A stretch of 64,000 nucleotides of DNA, taken from the NCBI GenBank assembly GCA_037367405.1, contig JAZKJV010003276.1:248001-312000 (forward strand), in the 5' to 3' direction. The translations under genes were made by a program, and so were the position numbers. This document shows positions 23,017 to 32,400 of this stretch, in pieces. The notes under the pieces are model-generated. The model did no database searches. It was not told the origin of the DNA and saw only the letters and a program-made list of their open reading frames with translations. This stretch comes from Ottelia alismoides. Taxonomy: Eukaryota > Streptophyta > Magnoliopsida > Alismatales > Hydrocharitaceae. Each line of letters opens with the position of its first letter. Position 1 is the stretch's first letter.

Positions 23017-24271
23017 TTTGATGAAGAGGTTCTGCGAGGGTCCAAAAATATCATCACTATAAAGCAAAGATAGAGTGTCCTTGAGGTAGCTGCTAACAAA
23101 TACCTCGTTCAATCAACAATTAACCCACACTATACATTAATCAATAAATAGCAAGAATGCGAGTTAAAATTTATTATTCTGTATAACACAAATGTATAGC
23201 ATACAAGCATGTAGAGGTCGATCCAGTGAGAGCAAGTTAGGTAGCCTATTATTATTTTTAATCAATGTATATTATGTACAACTGTGTCTTTATTCATGTG
23301 GGTTTTTTATATAGATATATTTTTTAAATGGAATTAATAATGAATATATAGGTATCATAATAATAAACTCTATATATTAGATTAATACATATATACACAT
23401 ATATATACACATAAGTGAAAATGTACATGCAAGATATTCACATATGAACATAAATAAATTTTTTCTTTTTTTCTTTTTAATATATAATATGTTTTTTTAT
23501 TATTTTTAACTAACTATATAATACGAATATATACATATATAGTTATACATACAATATAGGATAAAGTTCTCATAAATACTAATAAAAATGAACAAAATAG
23601 AGAAAATGCATTTTTTTTGATTTTATATAGCTTATAATGTATTTATGATTTTTTTGAAATTTTTTAAATAAGCTGAATTGAATTGAAGACTAAAAATAGA
23701 AAATAAGTAAAAAAATTCTTCAAATCAATTTTAATACATAGATAATACTACAGAGAAAATTATAAAACAGAAAATGATATTTTTGGAGTTTTTAGGAATT
23801 TTCTAGATTTTTATACATGGTTTTAAAGCTTTTTATTTTTTGTTTTCTTTTTATATTTCAGGGGTTTTGTGTTCGCATATAAAATATGCTAAAATGAACC
23901 ACATATATTGTTTTGCCTTCAAAATGTTTTTCTAATTTTTTGGACTTTTTAAATTAGACATGGATAAAAACGTGCTCATTTGATTTTTTTGATAAATAGC
24001 TAAAATGCCTAAAATGCTGAAATAAAAATGGAACGTGAAAATACATGTTAGCAGGCATCTAAACCTATTTTTTCTTAATTTTTGGAGCACATGTTCTATT
24101 TTTAATAAAGGAAATTCAACACCAAATACATGAACTAGGAAGAGTATTTTTGCAAATAAAATAAACATCAAAGGCATGAATGCAATTTTCCCAAAAATAT
24201 ACAACGTATATTAAATTTTATTTGACAAAATATAAATACAAAAATTTCCAGGGGTATAAATGACATTTGGC

Positions 24272-24299
24272 CACCTCACGTGGGACGACACGTGAGGTG
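24272..24299. promoter_or_regulatory. Perfect inverted repeat with two G-boxes, LTR of element 2
   Basis: CACCTCACGTG - GGACGA - CACGTGAGGTG: 11-bp arms, 6-nt spacer, each arm carrying a CACGTG G-box. The same hexamer pair and spacing is found in LTR X (12824-12841). Likely a dimer site for bZIP or bHLH factors, by inference from the motif only. Confidence 0.55.
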
Positions 24300-24605
24300 A
24301 CCTGACATGGACCCATTTGTAATTTATAATAATCTCAGGGGCCATTATGTAAATTTTCCACGTTTATTTACACTATATATATTTTATTTACATGACTAAT
24401 AAATAATTGCAAAAATACAGGTGATTGTGTTTGTAATTTACCCCTAAATAACGCTTCATCGGACGACGTCGGATGAGTTGCTTGACGCGTGTCACATCCA
24501 GGAAGCTTGATGATGGTTCGCGTTGGATGGCTGAGATTAGATCTCGGATGAGATTTTATGATTGAATGTGGGGCATATCCAACTGTCCCTGCTGCATCTA
24601 GAGCG

Positions 24606-24610
24606 GGCAT
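24606..24610. repeat. Target-site duplication, left, young tandem
   Basis: GGCAT directly before LTR1 (TGTTGAG at 24611). Identical to 52677-52681 after LTR3. Five bases is the normal duplication for Ty3/Gypsy integrase. Confidence 0.9.
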
Positions 24611-24655
24611 TGTTGAGTCGGATTTCGGGGGATTTTTTTATTTTTTTTCTTTTTA

Positions 24656-24669
24656 TCCCCGGCAACGGC
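24656..24669 (-). promoter_or_regulatory. PBS-like sequence inside LTR1
   Basis: TCCCCGGCAACGGC, 14 nt identical to the tRNA-Asp-complementary PBS but lying inside the LTR, 45 bp from its edge. The last four PBS bases (GCCA) are replaced by AAAA. Also at 37337-37350 and 50017-50030. Confidence 0.75.
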
Positions 24670-25212
24670 AAAATTTTATTGAGCAAGGAATTTATTGCCG
24701 GGTTGGAAAGTTAATGGTGGTAAAAAGGTCGTTGTTTTTCCCCAAAACCCGCGTTCAACAAAAGATTATTTTTTTTTATTTTAAATTTTTTTTTGGATAA
24801 CAAATAACATTTATTTCAATAAAAAGATCAAGCAAGTTCAAGTTCTGCAGATCGGGGACCAAATTGTAATTACTGAAAAGTTATGCACTGAAATATGAAG
24901 AGTTGAAGTTCTTGCAATGTATAAATAAAAGAAATAAAGCACAGGAGAGAAATTGCAATTTTTACCAATATATCATGTGCTTGGCATGTGCTTCAGGCTC
25001 TGGCAGGGACGGATTTGTAAATTTGAGATCCTCCAGGGGACTAGATGTAAATTTCCCCTTTATTTTAATCCAAAACCCTAATGAGGGTTTCGTTCTTTGC
25101 AAGAGGGGCAAACAGGGGGGCAACGGCGCTGCCTTCACCTCTTCTTCCTTCCGCACGAGGCGGCGGCTGGTGGAGATGCGAGCGGGGCCGTCAATGGCGC
25201 GAGGAGGTCGGT

Positions 25213-25409
25213 GGACTGGAGGTCGGCCTGGAGCGAGGTGCGGTTAAGAGGCGCGCAGCTGCGCGCTGTCGAGGCGCGACGGCGCGGTGAGGTCGCGGCC
25301 AAGATCGGGGCGGCGCGGGGCTTCAGAGGCGGAGGCGAATGATGCGGCGCCGCCCCAAACGGCGGAGGAGGAAGGCGCGGGTGCGGACTGGAGGTCGGCC
25401 TGGAGCGAG
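25213..25409. repeat. 25-bp direct repeat in the G/C-rich block of LTR1
   Basis: GGACTGGAGGTCGGCC with nine further matching bases occurs at 25213-25237 and 25385-25409. The same pair is in LTR2 (37893, 38065) and LTR3 (50573, 50745). Confidence 0.8.
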
Positions 25410-27053
25410 CTGGGGCGCCGCGCGCGGGCTGCACGCGTGGCCGCGCGTGGTGGTGCTGCGTTCTTTGTCGGGCGGAATGGAGCAGAGCGGGTGGCGGGGC
25501 GCGCCGCTGCTATGATGGCTCTGCGGCCTGCGGATGAGTGGCGGCGGTGGAGATGACGGGGGGGGCGGCGGCGCTGGACTGCGGCCGTCCCCTCTCGTTT
25601 TTTTTTTGTTTTTTTTTGTAATTTTTTAAATGATGTAAACAGTAAATAAAAAAGAAAAAGTTTTTTTTTTATTTTTTTTGTAAATACGAAAATAGGAAAA
25701 GAAATGATAAAGAATTTTTTTTAGTTTTTTTATAATATTTTCCTGCAAAACAAACGTTAGATAGAATAGAGGTTTTTTTTTTATTATCCTGCAAAACAAA
25801 CGTTAGAACTAAAAGAAATTTTTTTTATTTATCTACAAAATCGGGAAGTGCATGGGGATTCGGCGAACTTGGGAGAATGAATCCGATTCTCCGACCACCG
25901 AACGCGGCCGGAGTTGATAGATCGTGGGAGGTAGAAAATAGAACGTGGAGAGATTGCGAAGATGAGATGGAAAAATCGAGTCGGTGGCGAATAAAAATCG
26001 AGATGGAGATTTTTAAGATCTAGAAAAAAAAATGACGAGAAAAAAAAATGATGAACTAAACTACGATTAAACTAGGTAAAAACACGAAGAAAAATTTGGA
26101 TCTCACCTTAGGAGCGGAAAATGGACCGTGATCGCCTCGACAAGGCCGACTCGCTGTCACCGGGCGGCTTGGAGGCTAGGCACAATTCTCGACGAAATTT
26201 TCTCTCGGAGATCGGGCTCCTCTCTCTAAAGATTGATCAGGTTGGAATGAGGGAGATGGAGCCATATAAATAGAAAAGAGATGAATTTTGAATTTTGAAG
26301 AAGATAAGAGAGATTTTTGAATTTTTTTGGTGGAAGAGATAACATGAGAGATAAAATAGAAGGACAAAATTATCTATTTTTTTTGAATTTTCGTCACTTT
26401 ATTTATTGGATTTTGAAAATGTTATTTTTTTAATTTTTTATGATGGTTGGTTAAAAATTGCAACTATATACATATACTATACACATATATGGTATTAAAT
26501 ACAAGGATAAATGGGGAAATTAGCCTCTTTTTTTTTGTTTTAAGAATTTTATTAATTTTTTTACTTTTATTTTTGTTTTAAGTAATTAGTAAAAATATTT
26601 ACAACTATATATACAAATACAATATACATAAAATACAAGGGAAAATTGCACAAACCACCCCAGAAAACCGACTTTTCAACCGTAACTCCAAAAATTATAA
26701 AATCACAGTCATTTTGAAGATAATTTAATTTAGAATTCAATGGAAGTGATATTTGTTCAATTTGAGATCATATGGAGCCGGAATTGATATTTCAATTAGT
26801 GCTTAGTGGCTTTTTCCAAGTGTGGCTACTTTTATTCTGTACATGATTTAATTGTGCAATCAGTTTTGTTAAGTAGGACCCATTTTTATTTACAACTTTG
26901 ATTTTGAATGTTATTTGATTTGGGGTCAATTAAGGTACAAATAAATTAGTGTTAGTTTTATACAGATATACACAAAATAAGTGAGAAACACATTTTTTTT
27001 TGGATTTTCTGGTTGAGGACCCTATCTCCCCCTACTTTATTCCTGGTCGATCA

Positions 27054-27068
27054 GGTCAAGTCTTGACC
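27054..27068. promoter_or_regulatory. W-box-type inverted repeat, upstream part of the LTR
   Basis: GGTCAAG-T-CTTGACC, a perfect 7-bp inverted repeat with the WRKY core TTGACC, about 240 nt from the sense start of the LTR. That position is consistent with a U3 enhancer. An eroded relative is visible in element 4 near 58065. The regulatory role is inferred. Confidence 0.4.
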
Positions 27069-27305
27069 TTCTCTCGGGGTTCGGGTCAGCCTGTATACAA
27101 TCTTCCCTTTTTTTTTATTTTCTTTTCTTTATTTTTCTTTTCTTTCTTTATTTATTTATTTTAGGTTAAAATTAGTAAGGAATGTACAATATTTACACAC
27201 AAATGCAAGTTAGTAAGAATATGGAGTTAGCGTTATATGCATGTGTTTTATAAAGGATTTTAAGCTAAAATAAATGAATAAAGATGACGAATCGCAGATT
27301 CATCA

Positions 27306-27320
27306 CCCCCCTATGCTTTA
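27306..27320 (-). promoter_or_regulatory. Polypurine tract, internal copy A
   Basis: Directly inside LTR1. Sense reads TAAAGCATAGGGGGG then the LTR start TGATGAATC. This is the expected position of the primer for plus-strand DNA synthesis. The tail ATAGGGGGG recurs after each 3' UTR hairpin. Confidence 0.75.
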
Positions 27321-28890
27321 CCTTTGCTAGTCCCTTAGCAAACACTTATTTGAAAGAATAAGTGAAGAAGAAAAAGAAAGGGAAAATAAAGAAAGTAGGA
27401 CAATATTGAGTGTTAAACTTATCTTCATAAAATTGTAGTTTAGAGCTCTATCGGACCTTTGGATTATTTGTGTGTCGGAACTTCTGTGAGACTTAGAATT
27501 TTAAAACCAACAGCCTTCAAGTTCTACACATCATTGTCACAGTTTTGGCCCAGAAGTCATCTTAGATCGATCCTCTTCCCAAAGCATACCCTATGAACAT
27601 TGAACAATCGACTCATGTGTGTGAAAATTTTTTAGCTCTTCCCATCCAGAATGCCGGACTACCATGCAAATCTCCTCTCCAATAACTCGTCCTCGGGGAG
27701 TCAGGTATTTCCTTCTAAGGTCTGTCGTGCTGTGTTCACAATCGAATTGGGGGAGAAGTTAGAAGAATGAGAAAAGAACTGGAGGGTGGTTTGGTGTAGA
27801 CACCTCTCCTTGTGAAGCTGGCCAGTGTAGCCGAGTCTCCACCAAGATCTGCAGGTTTTCTTGAAGCTTGGACCTTTTTGGTCAGATTTTTATTTGGTAG
27901 TAGCTTCTTTGTATTTGGAGTTTTGGTGGTTCTGCTTGGATCTTGTTGTGCCCCTACGGATATAGCATCTTTTTATTCCGTACATTTTTTGGGGTCTTAG
28001 AAAAAATTGTGCCCAGCCGTCCATCCCTTTTCCGAAGCTTTATTTCAACCCGTTACTCCGGTCTTTAGATTTCCACGCTACCAGAAAAGAAACTCACACA
28101 GTCTTCTAACATCCCGTCTGAGTTGAGCTAAGTGCATAGTGCGAGAGTACAAATTAATTCGCTATTCCAGAGTTGTACCCAGAATGAAGAGACCAGGTTA
28201 GACACTAAGGGTCAAATGCTGCACATTGTCATGTGGAACTCAAAGAATTAAGTCAAAGACCTGAAGCTTCTAAAATCCTATTTCTCGGTGAAGTTCCTCT
28301 TAGAATTAGGTGGATTAAGGTCCAACTAAGCTCCATTCTTCAATTTTATTCCAGACATAGTTTAAATATCAATACTATCCAGAAAAATGCACATGCAAAT
28401 GCAGACTATGAACAATGCAGAGAGTTTTTTTGTTTTTTTGTTTTTTTTTTGAAGAATGATGCACATGTGAAAAGAACCAATTTTTTAAACAATTTTCTAA
28501 TTTTGACTTTTTATGGATTTTTGAAGAAAAATGCAGATGTGAAAGAAAGGTTTTTTTTTTAATGCAAATTTTTTATGATTTTTGGTTTTGTAGTTTTTTT
28601 TTTAAAGGAGAAAAGGTTAGTAATATATACAAGTATATACAAGAGACTTTTTTTTTGTTGTTTTTTTTTGTTTTTGTTTTTATTTTTTTTTCTCTCTCTC
28701 TCTTCCCTTTTTTTTTGTTTTTTTTGTTGTTGTTGTTTTCTTTTTGTTGTTTTTTTTTGTTTTCTCTTTTTTTTGTTTTTTTTTGTTTTGTTTTTTTTGT
28801 GTTGTTTTTTTTTTGTTTGTTTTGTTTTTTTTTTGTTTTTGTGGATTTTATAAAATAAACACATAACCCTCCAAATAAATATATTTAAAA
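27312..28890 (-). other. Non-coding spacer between polypurine tract and hairpin array, copy A
   Basis: About 1.6 kb where many Athila elements carry an env-like gene; no sense-strand ORF of useful length is present. It starts with two consecutive perfect 7-bp hairpins (27323-27342 TTTGCTA/TAGCAAA and 27344-27363 ACTTATT/AATAAGT). Mixed-composition DNA with no recognised product follows, then a T/G-rich low-complexity tract (28540-28850). Confidence 0.6.
28640..28850. repeat. T/G low-complexity tract, copy A
   Basis: About 210 bases of T-runs punctuated by single G (TTTTTTG-type units) plus a short CT stretch. Copy B (41315-41525) differs in several run lengths, as expected from replication slippage. 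The lysine/asparagine-rich or phenylalanine-rich ORFs through it are compositional artefacts. Confidence 0.8.
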
Positions 28891-28941
28891 GTACGAGTTA
28901 TGTCTAAAGTATATATACAATATATACGACACCCCCCTATA

Positions 28942-29317
28942 CTTAGCTCGAACTATGTCCTCATAGTGATCAGAGAGCGACAAAGGAAGACATAACTCGT
29001 GCTAAGCAAAGAGAGGTGAAAAGACTCCTATGCTACAACGACTCAAAGAAAAGATAAAAATGAAGAGAAGTTGGTGATCCCCCCCTATACTTAGGATCAA
29101 TTAATCCTAAGTATAGTGGAATGTACAAAGGGGAAAACCGATGAAGAGAATGTACAGACTCACAAAGACACGATATGAACAACATCACCCCCCTATACTT
29201 AGGGTAGAGTATCCCTAAGTATAGGCAACAACAACAAGGGTGATAAATAGGACGAATATGAACAACACAAATCCTTCACCCCCCCTATACTTAGGATAAA
29301 GCACATCCTAAGTATAG
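28942..29317 (-). repeat. Array of four 3' UTR stem-loops, copy A
   Basis: H1 28942-29006 (21-nt arms CTTAGCTCGAAC... and ...CGTGCTAAG, four non-Watson-Crick positions); H2 29085-29116 (13-bp perfect CTATACTTAGGAT / ATCCTAAGTATAG, loop CAATTA); H3 29192-29225 (13-bp CCTATACTTAGGG / CCCTAAGTATAGG); H4 29285-29317 (13-bp perfect, 7-nt loop). Each is preceded on the plus strand by five to seven C. In sense RNA each hairpin is therefore followed by a G-run resembling the polypurine tract. Confidence 0.9.
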
Positions 29318-29322
29318 CATAT

Positions 29323-29338
29323 ACACACACACACACAC
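29323..29338. repeat. (AC)8 microsatellite, copy A
   Basis: Eight AC units. Copy B has nine (42004-42021). Confidence 0.9.
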
Positions 29339-29407
29339 GGAAAAGGGGTGAATGATAAAACGGGAGAAGACGGAGTGAAACGAAAGGATATACAAGAGGT
29401 GTTGAGC

Positions 29408-32400
29408 TTATGTATCGGACGCAAAAGGTGGAATCAAAAGATCATCGTCTGATACCAAAGATATAGAATCCACAACGGACAGGAATGTATCATGATCTAG
29501 ATATGGCTTCAGCAACTGTCCGTTCACAACAAATGGCTGTGCGTTAGATGACAACCCAGATATGACAATACTCCCATTGTCACGCACAGCTCTCACGATG
29601 AACGGTCCTGACCACTTGCTTTTCAATTTTCCTGGGAATAACTTCAACTTAGCATCAAATAACCAAACTTTCTGATCAGGGGAGAAAGTCTTTCTTCGAA
29701 TGTGTTTATCATGCCAGCGCTTGACTTTCTCCTTATACATAAGTGAGTTATCATATGCAAAGTCTCGGAATTCCAGTAATTTGTTCAGATCCAACTTCCT
29801 ATTCTTTCCTCCCTTCTCATAATCTAAATTGCATACACGGAGTGCCCATAAAGATTTGTGAATTAATTCCACTGGCAGGTGGCAAGGTTTTCCATATACC
29901 AATCTGTAGGGAGACATACCCAAAGGAGACTTGTACGCCGTCCGATAAGCCCATAAAACTGAATCAAGCATCTGGGACCAATTTTTCCTATCTGGACGTA
30001 CAAGTTTCTGCAATATCGTCTTGATCTCCCTATTTGAAATTTCTGCCAAGCCATTAGTCTGAGGATGGTAAGGAGACGCAACTCTATGCTCAATGGCGTA
30101 CTCCTTCACAAGCTTCTTTACTTCTCTATTAATGAAATGGCTTCTCCCATCTGAAATCAGTATTTTAGGTATACCGAACCGTGCAATAATATGGTCCTTG
30201 AGAAAGGAACACACAGTACGACTATCTGCGGCTCGGGTGGGGATAGCTTCCACCCATCGACTAACATAATCCACGGCGAGCAGGATGTACTGAAATCCCT
30301 GACTGACAGGAAATGGGCCCATGAAGTCTATACCCCAAGCATCAAAAACATCAGATATCTGTATGTATCTTAGGGGCATGGTATCTTTGGAACCAATTGT
30401 TCCTCCCATTTTCTGACAATCTGTACAACCTCGAACATACTCTGTAGCATCCTTAAACAATGTAGGCCAGCATAGGCCACTCTGTAAAACCTTTGCTGCC
30501 GTGCGTTTCCCCGAATGATGCCCACCAGATTCTAGTTTGTGACAGTGCTCAAGTACACTGGTGTGTTCCTCCTGAGGAATGCACCTTCTCCAGATACAAT
30601 CCGCGCCTTCTCGGAATAGGTACGGATCCTCCCACTGGTAATAATGAATCTCTGACAAAAATTTGTCTATCTTGTATTTCGGCCAATCTTGTGGAACTTT
30701 CTCGGAGACAAGATAGTTCACAATATCAGCATACCATGGGAGTGAGTCTACAGACAAAATGGTCTCATCTGGAAAGGTTTCGGAAATAGGAATCATGTTC
30801 TGCTCAGAGGTCTCTGTGTCTGTGATACGGGAAAGGTGATCTGCCACAACGTTTTTCACTCCAGGTTTATCTCTAATCTCTAAGTCAAATTCCTGGAGAA
30901 GAAGGATCCATCTGATAAGGCGTGGTTTGGCATCCTTCTTTGCCTGTAAGTACCGTATGGCTGTGTGATCCGTGTACACAATAACATGTGAACCGATGAG
31001 GTATGATCTGAACTTTTCTAGCCCAAACACAACTGCTAACATCTCCTTCTCTGTAACTGTATAATTTCGTTGTGCCTCATCTAGAGTCTTGCTAGCATAG
31101 TGTATAGCAAATGGTATCCCATCCCTTCTCTGTCCTAAAACCGCTCCAACTGCGAAGTCTGATGCATCCGTCATGATCTCGAAAGGAAGAGACCAATCAG
31201 GTGGCTGTAAGATAGGAGCACTAGTGACCATTTCTTTCATTTGATTGAATGCAAGGAGAACTTTCTCATCGACAACAAAATCAGTCTCCTTACACAGAAG
31301 CTCAGTCAAAGGTCTGGCGATTTTGCTGAAGTCCTTTATGAATCGCCTATAGAATCCTACGTGTCCCAAAAATGACCTCAGCTGCTTCAAATTCTGTGGT
31401 GGCTCTAACTTGGAAATCACCTCAATCTTAGCCGGGTCAACCTCCATACCATGTTTGGAAATGACATGGCCCAATACAATCCCATTAGTCACCATAAAGT
31501 GACTCTTCTCCCACGAGAGCACTAGGTTTACCTCACAGCAACGTTGAAGAACTCGGTCTAAATGTGCAAGACATGTGTCAAAACTATCCCCATAGACCGA
31601 GAAATCGTCCATGAAGACTTCAAGAAAATTACCCACCATGTCGGCAAAAACGGCCAACATACACCTTTGAAATGTAGCGGGAGCGTTACACAATCCAAAG
31701 GGCATCCGTCTAAAGGCGTAAGTGCCAAACGGACAAGTGAAAGTAGTTTTCTCTTGATCCTCAGGAGCGATAGCAACTTGGTTGTATCCCGAGTACCCAT
31801 CCAAGAAGCAAAAGAACTCTTTCCCTGCCAACCTCTCAATAATCTGATCAATAAAGGGCAGTGGAAAGTGATCTTTCTTGGTAGCTGAGTTCAGGCGTCG
31901 GTAATCTACACAGACACGCCATGAAGTAGGTACCCGAGTCGGAATCTCCTCACCGCGGTCATTCTTCACAATCGTAATCCCAGATTTCTTTGGGACCACA
32001 TGTAAAGGGCTGACCCATTTGGAATCCGAAATGGGATATATAAAGCCAGCATCACACCATTTCTTGATCTCCTTCATGACAACCTCCCTTAGGTTTGGAT
32101 TTAGACGGCGCTGACATTCACGGGAGGGTTTACAGTCATCCTCTAGGTAGATATGATGCGAGCACAACGCTGGATTGATCCCACGGAGATCCGAGATATT
32201 CCATCCTATGGCCTTGCGGTTTCTCCCAAGAACCTCTAACACGCGAGATTCTTGTTCAGCGGTCAACCGCGAGCTGAGGATGACCGGAAACATTTGGGGG
32301 GGACCCGCAAGGAAGGCGTATTTCAACGTTGATGGTAAAACCTTGAGCTCAGGTGGGGTCTGAATCAGCTCTGTGATAACCTCTGCTACTGCACTGGTAG

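Larger units (their letters stand above)
14107..24610 (-). mobile_element. Element 2: decayed Athila-like retrotransposon
   Basis: Minus-strand element reading 5' LTR (23019-24610, interrupted), PBS (22999-23016), leader, gag, pol and a 3' UTR with two hairpins. All coding parts carry stops and frameshifts. Its gag, leader and pol are closest to element 4 (57855 onward, opposite strand), so the two belong to one family. Its LTR was later entered by the young tandem; the far side appears to resume at 52682. Confidence 0.85.
23019..24610 (-). mobile_element. 5' LTR of element 2, PBS-proximal part
   Basis: Begins TGATGAAGAGG beside the PBS. Mostly A/T-rich non-coding DNA. From about 24230 it aligns in the opposite orientation to 12480-13100 of LTR X, including the paired G-boxes. 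It is interrupted at 24610 by the young tandem, whose target-site duplication GGCAT forms its last five bases. The ORF-like stretches have no recognisable content. Confidence 0.72.
24611..27305 (-). mobile_element. LTR1 (outer left LTR of the tandem)
   Basis: 2695 bp. Plus-strand ends are TGTTGAGTCGG and GCAGATTCATCA. Internal order on the plus strand: T-rich edge with a PBS-like TCCCCGGCAACGGC (24656-24669); a G/C-rich block of about 500 bp (25080-25590) with a 25-bp direct repeat; an A/T-rich half with a W-box inverted repeat at 27054-27068. No convincing coding sequence: the G/C-rich ORFs are identical in the other LTRs but match nothing I recognise. LTR1-specific bases include GATGGCT near 25515 and ACAATCTTCC near 27098. 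Confidence 0.92.

Noticed and set aside
24903..25556. Overlapping Arg/Ala-rich ORFs in the G/C-rich LTR block, on both strands
   Set aside because: High-G/C sequence lacks stops in all frames. Identical in three LTRs by copying, with no known domain.
26264..26275. Plus-strand TATA-like CATATAAATAG in the LTR
   Set aside because: Points opposite to the element and has no downstream gene. Could be an antisense promoter, but nothing else in the sequence supports it.
27812..28000. Small plus-strand ORF with a hydrophobic stretch (FLVRFLFGSSFFVFGVLVVL)
   Set aside because: Considered as an env-like or membrane protein, but it is antisense to the element, 62 codons long, and has no promoter or homologue I recognise.
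28559..28864. Lysine/asparagine-rich (minus) and phenylalanine-rich (plus) ORFs
   Set aside because: Translations of a T/G low-complexity tract. Run lengths differ between copies A and B, so no frame is maintained.
28942..29317. CRISPR-like repeat array or transcription terminators
   Set aside because: Repeats are palindromic, few, unevenly spaced and located in a plant retrotransposon 3' UTR. Spacers are not unique inserts, and bacterial-type terminators do not apply.
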